A stretch of DNA of 8,702 nucleotides from Halanaerobium sp. (GTDB taxonomy: Bacteria; Bacillota; Halanaerobiia; Halanaerobiales; Halanaerobiaceae). The notes under the pieces were generated by a model. That model made no database searches. It was not told where the DNA came from and saw only the letters and a program-made list of their open reading frames with translations. Made by a program: the position numbers and the translations under genes. The stretch spans positions 1 through 8,702 of the forward strand of contig QBLP01000063.1 in NCBI GenBank assembly GCA_003070825.1, read 5' to 3'. Positions 1 through 5,416 of this stretch are shown piece by piece; position 1 is the first letter of the stretch; the number at the start of each line of letters is the position of its first letter.

Positions 1-66
1 GGACCGGGACTGGCTTAGTTTGAAAAAATTATAATGGAAATAAATAATATATTGGAAATAATAAAA

Positions 67-870
67 CTACCCTAATAAATAAATTTGATCCATAAATTCT
101 ATTTTAAATCTGGCTGGAGTATTTTCTTTTGCTGCTGCTTTTTCGCCGGCAAGAGAGTAATAATAGACTGCTGTTTTAGCTGCTTCAAATAAAGATAGAC
201 CTGAGTTTTTGGCTGTTGCAGCAAAAACCGCCAGAGTTGAGCCCAGCATACAGCCAGTACCCACAACTTCTCCCATTAGTGGGTGACCTCGATTTATTTC
301 TGCCAGCTGACTGCCCTCAGCAATTAAATCTGTGTCCGAACTGACCACAACAGCTGTATCCAATCTCTGAGCCAGCAGCGATGCATTTTCTGCTATCTCT
401 TCATATTCTCCTATCGACTCTACACCTTTAACCTCCGCTGTCTTCCCGGCCAGTAAGGAAATTTCTCCTTTATTTCCTTTGATCAGGGCTATTTTTAACT
501 CAGACAATATTTGTTGAGCAGCATCAGTTCTAAATTTCGTAGCTCCAACTCCAACCGGATCTAAAATGATGGGGATCTCCAGTTGATTTGCTCTCCTTCC
601 AGCCTGCAGCATCGATTCCAGCTGAATGGAAGAAATTGTACCCAGGTTCAGAACTAAAGCAGAAGCATTTTCCACCATCTGAGCTGACTCTTCTGCTGCC
701 GGGGCCATCACCGGCAGAGCTCCCCAGTTAAGTGTTAGATTAGCACAGTCATTAACAGTTACATTATTGGTAATATGATGAATTAATGGTTTTTCTGAAT
801 TGATCGTCTTTTTTATTAGCTTCCAGTTTTGAGAGAATTCTGCTGCAGTTTTATTATTTTCTGCTGACAA
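67..870 (-). CDS. thiM: Hydroxyethylthiazole kinase (ThiM)
   Basis: Cytosolic kinase that phosphorylates 4-methyl-5-(2-hydroxyethyl)thiazole (HET) for thiamin salvage; ribokinase-like fold. The 267 residues match the usual family length of about 265. Visible landmarks are the N-terminal substrate segment PLIHHITNNVTVND (28-41), LDPVGVGAT (103-111), KGNKGEI (131-137) and the catalytic GTGC loop with Cys207. A small oddity is SSDTD near 177-181, where relatives usually have a TGxxD-type segment. The start is a TTG, supported by a strong GAGGAGGG Shine-Dalgarno seven bases upstream. The first 55 bases overlap the 3' end of thiE in another frame, so translation is probably coupled. It is the last gene of the thi operon and fits ThiW upstream: imported HET would be used here. 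No terminator is visible after its TAG stop before the window ends. Confidence 0.95.
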   Translation of the reverse strand: MSAENNKTAAEFSQNWKLIKKTINSEKPLIHHITNNVTVNDCANLTLNWGALPVMAPAAEESAQMVENASALVLNLGTISSIQLESMLQAGRRANQLEIPIILDPVGVGATKFRTDAAQQILSELKIALIKGNKGEISLLAGKTAEVKGVESIGEYEEIAENASLLAQRLDTAVVVSSDTDLIAEGSQLAEINRGHPLMGEVVGTGCMLGSTLAVFAATAKNSGLSLFEAAKTAVYYYSLAGEKAAAKENTPARFKIEFMDQIYLLG

Positions 871-1520
871 TTTAACGCCCTCCTCTGTCTTTTTGCCTCT
901 CTGATAATTTTTTTAAATTCTAGAGCCTCATTTTCTATTCTTTCCGCCTTTGTCAGAGCTGTGATCACCGAAATACAATCAGCTCCATTTTTAATTACCT
1001 GAGCCGCATTGTTTTTATTCAGGCCTCCAATTGCTATCAGCGGTAAATCAGTATTTTTTCTAATTTCAGCCAATTTCTGCAGGCCAATTCCATTTTTATC
1101 TGGGTTAAGCTGCTTAGATTTAGTTTCAAAAATTGCTCCCACTCCCAGATAATCAGCACCATCATCCTCAGCAGCTGTGATTTCCTGATTGAGCCAGGCA
1201 GAAAGGCCAATAATTTTATCCGGCCCCAGGATTTTGCGAGCAGACCGCAGAGGCAGGTCGCTCTGCCCCAGATGAACCCCATCTGCATCTAGAGCCTGGG
1301 CCAGATCTACCCGATCATTGACTATAAAATTAATTCCATACTGGCGGCATATTTTTTTAACCTGCTTTCCCAGCTGGAATTTTTCTCTCAAAGACAGATT
1401 TTTTTCCCGCAGCTGAATTACATCCACTCCGGCAGCTGCTGCTTCTTTAACAACTTCTATAGATTTTCTGCCTGCTGATAAACTTTCTTCTGTAATTAAG
1501 TAAAGATCCCAGTTTAACAT
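816..1520 (-). CDS. thiE: Thiamin-phosphate synthase (ThiE)
   Basis: Condenses HMP-PP with HET-P to give thiamin monophosphate and pyrophosphate; cytosolic TIM-barrel enzyme. Recognisable elements are QLREK (36-40), the diphosphate/Mg region FIVNDRVDLA (65-74), DGVHLGQSDLP (80-90), GLS (105-107), GADYLGVGAIFETKSK (121-136) with Thr133 and Lys136, and the phosphate loop IAIGGLN (162-168). Two deviations are visible. Position 109 is Trp in the segment where Bacillus-type enzymes read SAH or SVH. The protein also runs to 234 residues, about 20 longer than common ThiE; the extra tail is encoded mainly in the 55-base overlap with thiM. The start is ATG with AGGAGGT about ten bases upstream. It follows thiD by 36 bases in the same operon. 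Confidence 0.95.
   Translation of the reverse strand: MLNWDLYLITEESLSAGRKSIEVVKEAAAAGVDVIQLREKNLSLREKFQLGKQVKKICRQYGINFIVNDRVDLAQALDADGVHLGQSDLPLRSARKILGPDKIIGLSAWLNQEITAAEDDGADYLGVGAIFETKSKQLNPDKNGIGLQKLAEIRKNTDLPLIAIGGLNKNNAAQVIKNGADCISVITALTKAERIENEALEFKKIIREAKRQRRALNCQQKIIKLQQNSLKTGS
878..885 (-). promoter_or_regulatory. Shine-Dalgarno of thiM inside thiE
   Basis: Reading the minus strand, GAGGAGGG is followed by seven bases and then TTG (868-870). It decides the unusual TTG start of thiM and lies within the 3' coding end of thiE, which supports translational coupling. Confidence 0.7.
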
Positions 1521-1556
1521 TTTTATTTTTACCTCCTCAGATATTTTCTCTTACTG

Positions 1557-2414
1557 CTAGATAAACTTAAGAGAACTAATAAGTGGATTATCACTCTGCT
1601 GCTGATTATTACTCTGATTTTGAAGCTGCCAGAGATGATTAACCGGGCTATTACCCTGACCAACAGGAAAATAATTTTTGATGGCTCCGGTGATAAACTC
1701 TTTTGCCTGTCCCACTGCTTTTTCCATCTTCATTCCCCGGGCCAGATTGGAAGCAATTGCAGCGGACAGTGTACAGCCCGTCCCGTGAGTATTGCTGCTT
1801 GGAATATAATCTGCTTCAAATTCAATAAACTGACTGCCATCATAGAGCAGATCACCAGCCTTCTGCAGCTTCTTTTCTTTACTGCTGTGGCCGCCTTTAA
1901 TCAGAACATAGCTGCTGCCGTATTTGATCAATTCTTCTGCCAGATAATGAGGATCAACAGCTTCTTCTGGAGCAGCTCCGGTCAGCACCCGGGCCTCATG
2001 CAGATTGGGGGTAATAATTTCTGCCAGTGGAAAAAGTTTTTCCTGATAGGTCGTTACTGCTTCTGGTTCTAAAAGCAGATCTCCACTGGTGGCTACCATA
2101 ACCGGATCCACTACCAGATTGGAAAGGGAATATTCTTTGATTTTTAGAGCTACTTCTGCAATAATTTTACTATTGGCCAGCATCCCAGTTTTCAGGGCAG
2201 AAAACTCTATATCTCTTAAAACTGATTCCAGCTGAGAAGCTACAGCTGTCACAGAAAGAGTTTTAACATCCTGAACTCCCAGAGTATTCTGAGCTGTAAC
2301 TGCAGTAATTACAGAAGCACCATAAACCTGATGAACAGTCATCGTTTTCAAATCAGCCTGAATTCCGGCACCACCACCAGAATCAGAACCGGCAATTGTT
2401 AACACCTTTTTCAA
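1557..2414 (-). CDS. thiD: Hydroxymethylpyrimidine/phosphomethylpyrimidine kinase (ThiD)
   Basis: Phosphorylates HMP and HMP-P to HMP-PP, the pyrimidine partner for ThiE; cytosolic ribokinase-fold enzyme. The N-terminus shows TIAGSDSGGGAGIQADLKT (6-24), the middle has VVDPVMVATSG and ITPNLHEA, and the anion-hole/catalytic loop is HGTGCTLS with Cys214. The conserved domain ends near PVNHLW around residue 262; a 20-odd residue Asn/Gln-rich tail follows that is not part of the core family. The start is TTG, chosen because AAGGAG lies nine bases upstream and the MKKVLTIAGSDS start is family-typical. Seventy-eight bases separate it from thiW, with no terminator or promoter I can see. No ThiE fusion or regulatory ThiN-like domain is present. 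Confidence 0.95.
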   Translation of the reverse strand: MKKVLTIAGSDSGGGAGIQADLKTMTVHQVYGASVITAVTAQNTLGVQDVKTLSVTAVASQLESVLRDIEFSALKTGMLANSKIIAEVALKIKEYSLSNLVVDPVMVATSGDLLLEPEAVTTYQEKLFPLAEIITPNLHEARVLTGAAPEEAVDPHYLAEELIKYGSSYVLIKGGHSSKEKKLQKAGDLLYDGSQFIEFEADYIPSSNTHGTGCTLSAAIASNLARGMKMEKAVGQAKEFITGAIKNYFPVGQGNSPVNHLWQLQNQSNNQQQSDNPLISSLKFI

Positions 2415-2492
2415 ATTTATCAGCTCCTTTTGTTCGCTTAATTTAATTAACCAATCTTAAAATTTATTCAGTCATTTTTCTATCTTTAAGTA

Positions 2493-2999
2493 TTAGTTTA
2501 AATCTTCAATAAATGTTAAGCTGTCAGCCTTTTCCACAGCTTTTAAGAATAAATAGGCAATAACTGCCCCTCCAGCTGCACTCAAGGAAAAAGGAATGAC
2601 AAAGAAAAAGACTGCAGAACTGCTGCCCATCAAAAAGCGGGCAATCGGATAGGCGGCTACTGCTCCCAGGAGGCCTGTACCAATTAACTCTCCTGCCAGT
2701 GCCCAGCGCTGTTCTTTAAACTTTTGATAAAGCAATCCGGCTATTAAGGCCCCAATCATACTGCCCGGAAAGGCCAGCAGAGAACCGGTGCCGAGCATAT
2801 TTCTGAGCAGAGAGATTGCAAAAGCGTTCCAGACTGCATAGGCCGGTCCCAGCAAGACTGCTGATAAAATATTGATTAAATGTTGAACCGGAAAAGCTTT
2901 GGCAACTCCCACCGGAATATAGATTAGGTGTCCGGTCATTGTTCCCAGAGCAATTAAGAGTGCTGAAAAAGTTAATTTTTTATTATTCATTCTGATCAT
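2493..2999 (-). CDS. thiW: ThiW, predicted thiazole S-component of an ECF transporter
   Basis: A small, very hydrophobic membrane protein (168 residues) of the ThiW family, the predicted substrate-binding S-component for the thiazole precursor HET. This is a comparative-genomics assignment based on TPP riboswitch control and neighbouring thiM/thiE. The N-terminal KLTFSALLIALG segment is followed by a hydrophilic-poor chain with about five or six membrane spans, including a Gly/Ala-rich middle (GSMIGALIAGLLYQKF). S-components need a shared EcfA/EcfA'/EcfT module, which is not encoded here. The start is uncertain: ATG at 2999 overlaps thiC by 17 bases, ATG at 2990 (MNNKKLTFS) by eight, and neither has a clear Shine-Dalgarno, so re-initiation after thiC is likely. 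The shorter form looks more family-like. Confidence 0.85.
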   Translation of the reverse strand: MIRMNNKKLTFSALLIALGTMTGHLIYIPVGVAKAFPVQHLINILSAVLLGPAYAVWNAFAISLLRNMLGTGSLLAFPGSMIGALIAGLLYQKFKEQRWALAGELIGTGLLGAVAAYPIARFLMGSSSAVFFFVIPFSLSAAGGAVIAYLFLKAVEKADSLTFIEDLN

Positions 3000-4269
3000 C
3001 GACTAATTTCATCGCACAAAAAGAGCCGCACATTGTACAGGCATCCTCGTCCTTTAATACCCGATTATGTTCTTTTCTTGATTCTCTCAATTTATCCGGG
3101 GCCAGAGCCAGTTCAATCTGTCTTTCCCAGTCCAATTTTTTTCTGGCAGCAGCCATTTTTCTATCTTTTTCTTTGGCTCCTTTAACTCCTTTAGCTATAT
3201 CTGCCGCGTGGGCTGCAATCTTACTTGCAATTACACCTTCTTTCACATCTTCAATGTCAGGTAAACCTATATGTTCAGCTGGAGTAACATAACATAGAAA
3301 ATCAGCTCCCGCCGCAGCAGCTGCTGTACCACCAATTGCTGCAGTAATATGATCATAACCGGCTGCAATATCCGTAACCAGAGGCCCCAGTACATAAAAA
3401 GGTGCTTCTTTGCAGAGTTCCTTCTGCAGTCTGATATTTGTTTCAATCTGATCATAAGGTAGATGGCCCGGTCCTTCTACCATCACCTGAACTTCAGCTT
3501 CTCTTGCTCGATCAACGAGTTCCCCCAGAACTAAAAGCTCATGGATCTGCGCTCTATCTGTTGCATCTGCCAGTGAGCCAGGTCTTAATGCATCTCCCAG
3601 ACTTAAAGTAACATCCTTTTTATAACAAATTTCTAATAAGCGGTCATAATATTCATAAAGAGGATTTTCCTGATTATTATGCAGCATCCAGGCTGCCAAA
3701 AAAGAGCCTCCCCGGCTGACAATATCAGTTACTCTGCCTTCAGCTGCCAGGTGCCGGAGAGTTTCTAATGTCAGACCACAGTGAACAGTAATAAAATCTA
3801 CACCCTCTTCCACCTGCTTTTCAATCACTTCAAATAACTTTTCAACTTCCATTTCTATTATTCCCCTGCCGGATTTAACCGTTTCCACAGCCGTCTGATA
3901 AATTGGAACTGTACCAACTGGAACTTCAGCTTTTTTTAGGATTGCCTCTCTGGTTTCTTCAATTTTATCTCCTGTAGAGAGATCCATTACTGCATCTGCA
4001 CCTGCCGCAACTGCCGCTTTAAGTTTTTCTAATTCATTCTCAAGCTGATCATAGTCTTCAGATGTTCCAAAATTGGCATTTACCTTTGTTTTCAGGCCCT
4101 TGCCAAAAGCAACAGCATTTAAATTTCTGTGATTTACATTTGCCGGAATTACAACTTTCCCCTCCGCTATTTGCTTTCTAATAAATTCTGCACTAATACT
4201 TTCTTTATCTGCAGCCTGCTTCATTTCTGCAGTTATTTCTCCTTTTTTTGCTCTTGTCACCTGGGTCAT
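2983..4269 (-). CDS. thiC: Phosphomethylpyrimidine synthase (ThiC), short anaerobic form
   Basis: Non-canonical radical-SAM enzyme that rearranges aminoimidazole ribotide (AIR) into HMP-P, the committed step of de novo pyrimidine synthesis; cytosolic, with a [4Fe-4S] cluster. Of 428 residues, it lacks the long N-terminal domain of E. coli-type ThiC (about 630 residues), as is common in anaerobes. Visible motifs include VNANFGTS, DAVMDLSTG, FITVHCG, SRGGSFLAAWM, SLGDALRPG, MVEGPGHLPYDQI, LGPLVTDIAAGYDHIT and the C-terminal cluster motif CTMCGSFC, whose cysteines are 411, 414 and 418 with spacing CX2CX3C. I chose the ATG at 4269 over the in-frame ATG at 4278: the AAGGAG Shine-Dalgarno directly abuts the latter but is nine bases from the former. 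A TPP riboswitch with a terminator precedes it. Confidence 0.95.
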   Translation of the reverse strand: MTQVTRAKKGEITAEMKQAADKESISAEFIRKQIAEGKVVIPANVNHRNLNAVAFGKGLKTKVNANFGTSEDYDQLENELEKLKAAVAAGADAVMDLSTGDKIEETREAILKKAEVPVGTVPIYQTAVETVKSGRGIIEMEVEKLFEVIEKQVEEGVDFITVHCGLTLETLRHLAAEGRVTDIVSRGGSFLAAWMLHNNQENPLYEYYDRLLEICYKKDVTLSLGDALRPGSLADATDRAQIHELLVLGELVDRAREAEVQVMVEGPGHLPYDQIETNIRLQKELCKEAPFYVLGPLVTDIAAGYDHITAAIGGTAAAAAGADFLCYVTPAEHIGLPDIEDVKEGVIASKIAAHAADIAKGVKGAKEKDRKMAAARKKLDWERQIELALAPDKLRESRKEHNRVLKDEDACTMCGSFCAMKLVDDQNE

Positions 4270-4278
4270 ATTTGTCAT

Positions 4279-4284
4279 CTCCTT
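4279..4284 (-). promoter_or_regulatory. Shine-Dalgarno of thiC, deciding the start
   Basis: AAGGAG on the minus strand touches the ATG at 4278 with no spacer but is nine bases from the ATG at 4269, so the inner ATG is the better start. It lies downstream of the riboswitch terminator and is not part of that hairpin, so this riboswitch most likely acts on transcription. Confidence 0.7.
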
Positions 4285-4349
4285 ATAATTTTGCCTTAAT
4301 TAGATTCTAAATTCAGATCTCTACTTCCTAAAATTAAACTTTTACATAT

Positions 4350-4386
4350 AAAAAAACACAGCCCCCAACTAAGGAAACTGTGTTTA
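4350..4386 (-). terminator. Intrinsic terminator of the thiC riboswitch
   Basis: On the minus strand AAACACAG (4378-4385) pairs perfectly with CTGTGTTT (4354-4361) around a 16-base loop, and a run of T residues follows directly. It sits about 30 bases after the aptamer and 65 bases before the thiC Shine-Dalgarno, as expected for a TPP-controlled attenuator. Confidence 0.85.
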
Positions 4387-4389
4387 TAA

Positions 4390-4422
4390 GTGCAATAATT
4401 ATTTAAATAATTACCACTGCAC
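4390..4422 (-). promoter_or_regulatory. Linker hairpin competing with aptamer P1 (thiC)
   Basis: The minus strand holds GTGCA (4418-4422) and TGCAC (4390-4394) around an inner, nearly perfect AT palindrome, TAATTATT/AATAATTA. The GTGCA arm is also the 3' strand of aptamer P1, so the two helices exclude one another. A ligand-free alternative helix is the likely role; how it unmakes the terminator is not obvious from pairing alone. Confidence 0.5.
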
Positions 4423-4508
4423 AACTCCCTTCGCTGGTATTATCCAGATCAGGTCCAAAGGGTCAAAGCGTCTGCTTTATCTCAGCCGTAGGGCTCCCCT
4501 GTCAGTAT
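4416..4508 (-). ncRNA. TPP riboswitch (THI element) upstream of thiC
   Basis: On the minus strand all hallmark segments of the TPP aptamer occur in order: GGGGAGCC, GGCTGAGAT, GACCCTTTGGACCTGATC, the CTGG-ATAATA-CCAG hairpin, then GCGAAGGGA. P1 can be drawn as ACTG/CAGT (4503-4506 with 4416-4419) and ACA/TGT (4500-4502 with 4421-4423) with one bulged G. The P3 region is very short (GCC-CTAC-GGC). Thiamin pyrophosphate should bind it and promote the downstream terminator, reducing expression of thiC-thiW-thiD-thiE-thiM. It begins only some 18 bases after the thiT stop, so it is an internal operon switch. Confidence 0.97.
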
Positions 4509-4526
4509 TCAATTGTCTAAAATAAT

Positions 4527-5060
4527 TTAATTCTTATTTTCCAGTGCCTTCATTACAATTAAGAGCACAATATAGGTTATTATAGTGGTTGGAATCAAAA
4601 ATGTTGCATTATAAATTGTGGAATAAACCCAGACATTCTGGCCTTCCGGGGCATAACTCCCAAAAAAGATAACTCCTGATAAAATGTGAACTACCAATCG
4701 CAGAGCACCGGCAACAAGTACCGCCCAGAACATTCTCAGCGGTTGAATAATTCCATTTTTTCTGATCTTAAACATTCCTGCTACCCCTAAAACCATATAA
4801 GGTAAAGGATAATCCATAATCAGCTGTACCGGGTGGATAATATAGGCTCCAAACATCAGCTGCAGCAGTCCATAGGCCAGTCCACTAAACATACCGGCAC
4901 CAGCTCCCCAGCGAAAGGCAATCACTAAAACAGGCAGCATCTCCAAACTGATGGAACCACCCTGAGGCATCCGCCAGAGTTTGAGAAAATTAAGCACCAC
5001 TGCTAAAGCCACCGCAACTCCAATCTCAGCCAGCATTCTTGTTGAAAATTTATTCTGCAT
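4527..5060 (-). CDS. thiT: ThiT, thiamin S-component of an ECF transporter
   Basis: Membrane protein of 177 residues that binds thiamin for uptake through a shared ECF ATPase/transmembrane module not encoded in this window. The family signature after the first helix, MPQGGSISLEMLP (31-43), is intact, and about six membrane spans are visible, with LMFGAYIIHPVQLIMDYP (68-85) in the middle. His125, Tyr146 and Asn151 fall at positions that I recall as thiamin ligands in Lactococcus lactis ThiT, which supports thiamin rather than a precursor as substrate. Length is typical of the family. The start is ATG with GGAGGG eight bases upstream, and that Shine-Dalgarno lies inside the arm of a terminator-like hairpin. 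It is the first gene of the operon and is directly under its own TPP riboswitch. Confidence 0.95.
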   Translation of the reverse strand: MQNKFSTRMLAEIGVAVALAVVLNFLKLWRMPQGGSISLEMLPVLVIAFRWGAGAGMFSGLAYGLLQLMFGAYIIHPVQLIMDYPLPYMVLGVAGMFKIRKNGIIQPLRMFWAVLVAGALRLVVHILSGVIFFGSYAPEGQNVWVYSTIYNATFLIPTTIITYIVLLIVMKALENKN

Positions 5061-5065
5061 AATAA

Positions 5066-5103
5066 AAACCCTCCTGATTTGTGAGGAACAAACCGGAGGG
5101 TTT
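5066..5103 (-). terminator. Terminator-like hairpin that also hides the thiT Shine-Dalgarno
   Basis: The minus strand has AAACCCTCC (5095-5103) pairing with GGAGGGTTT (5066-5074), nine perfect base pairs, plus an inner TTTGT/ACAAA helix and a five-base loop. A TTTTTATT stretch follows. The 3' arm carries the GGAGGG ribosome-binding site, and the ATG begins eight bases on. A second, exclusive fold is visible: AAACC-CTCC-GGTTT (5090-5103), which would free the ribosome site. The element could end transcription, block translation, or both. Confidence 0.8.
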
Positions 5104-5111
5104 AAGATCTT

Positions 5112-5202
5112 TATATAGCTACCTACGCCTGCATTACCAGGATCAGGTCTGTGGGTCGATGATTACTCATCCTCTCAGCCTCCAGTTTGGCTCCCCAGTC
5201 TT
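5112..5202 (-). ncRNA. TPP riboswitch (THI element) upstream of thiT
   Basis: The minus strand carries GGGGAGCC, GGCTGAGAGG, CGACCC, AGACCTGATC, the CCTG-GTAATG-CAGG hairpin and GCGTAGG in the proper order for a TPP aptamer. Bound thiamin pyrophosphate should favour the hairpin at 5066-5103 and turn off thiT. The outer P1 helix is not obvious by eye, so the ends given are approximate (about 10 bases). This is the first of two TPP aptamers in the same transcript. Confidence 0.96.
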
Positions 5203-5223
5203 TAGTTTTAAAATCTAGTCATG

Positions 5224-5235
5224 TAGAGATCTCTA
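5224..5235. repeat. Perfect 12-bp palindrome in the thi leader
   Basis: TAGAGATCTCTA is fully self-complementary and is flanked by CTAG on each side (5215-5218 and 5237-5240). It begins within a few bases of the expected start of transcription, so it could form a 5' stabilising hairpin or an operator. Function unknown. Confidence 0.5.
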
Positions 5236-5244
5236 TCTAGCTGT

Positions 5245-5273
5245 ATTATACAATAGAAATTGAGATTAATCAA
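5245..5273 (-). promoter_or_regulatory. Sigma-A promoter of the thi operon
   Basis: On the minus strand TTGATT (5268-5273) and a perfect TATAAT (5245-5250) are 17 bases apart. Transcription should begin near 5238, giving a leader of roughly 35 bases before the aptamer. The -35 box shares bases with the TGA stop codon (5270-5272) of the toxin remnant. I see no comparably good promoter before thiC, so this one probably drives all six thi genes. Confidence 0.85.
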
Positions 5274-5416
5274 ATAAAATCCTGATACTTCTGTTTCCCG
5301 GACAAAAATCTCATAATTACAACATCCTTTTTATCTTCATTGATTAAATAAAAGGCATTGTCTAAATCATTATAAGCCTGTTTCGTAATTTTTAAGCTAT
5401 AATCATTCTTTTCCAT
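5270..5416 (-). pseudogene. RelE/ParE-family toxin remnant with in-frame internal deletion
   Basis: A 48-codon reading frame that begins with ATG, overlaps the antitoxin gene by 14 bases and ends in TGA. Its first 19 residues (MEKNDYSLKITKQAYNDLD) look like the N-terminal strand and first helix of RelE/ParE-family toxins, and residues from NAFYLINEDKK to the end look like the C-terminal strands of the same family (typical wording: FYLVDEEKK..IIRVLYG). The roughly 45-55 residues normally between these parts (helical hairpin and core strands) are absent, with the frame preserved around 5355-5363. Within the C-terminal part, Ser39 stands where I recall a Tyr before the conserved Gly. Such a fragment should not fold as an active ribonuclease or gyrase poison. 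A weak AAGGG Shine-Dalgarno is present. A functioning micro-protein cannot be excluded. Confidence 0.75.

Noticed and set aside
1..66. Terminator or repeat after thiM (two copies of TGGAAATAA)
   Set aside because: The 66 bases show no stem with a T-run on either strand, and the nine-base duplicate in AT-rich sequence can be chance.
908..914. Frameshift in the seven-T run near the thiE end as the cause of the long overlap
   Set aside because: Removing one base would create a stop just before thiM, but the present frame keeps the more family-like end EFKKIIREAK beyond the run, so the frame as read is more believable.
1037..1288. Second minus-strand frame within thiE
   Set aside because: It is a different frame of the conserved ThiE barrel, without family features.
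1620..2072. Plus-strand open frame of 150 codons inside thiD
   Set aside because: It lies wholly opposite the conserved ThiD core, gives no recognisable protein and is explained as a shadow of that gene.
3267..3455. Minus-strand frame within thiC
   Set aside because: It overlaps strongly conserved ThiC motifs in another frame; no own Shine-Dalgarno or family features.
4510..4560. Internal promoter between thiT and the second riboswitch
   Set aside because: Only a weak TTGTAA with a TAAGAA- or AAGAAT-like partner can be drawn inside the thiT coding end; not convincing beside the strong promoter before thiT.
5270..5416. Complete toxin in another frame (a frameshift rather than a deletion)
   Set aside because: Only 147 bases lie between the start and stop, too few for the missing core in any frame.
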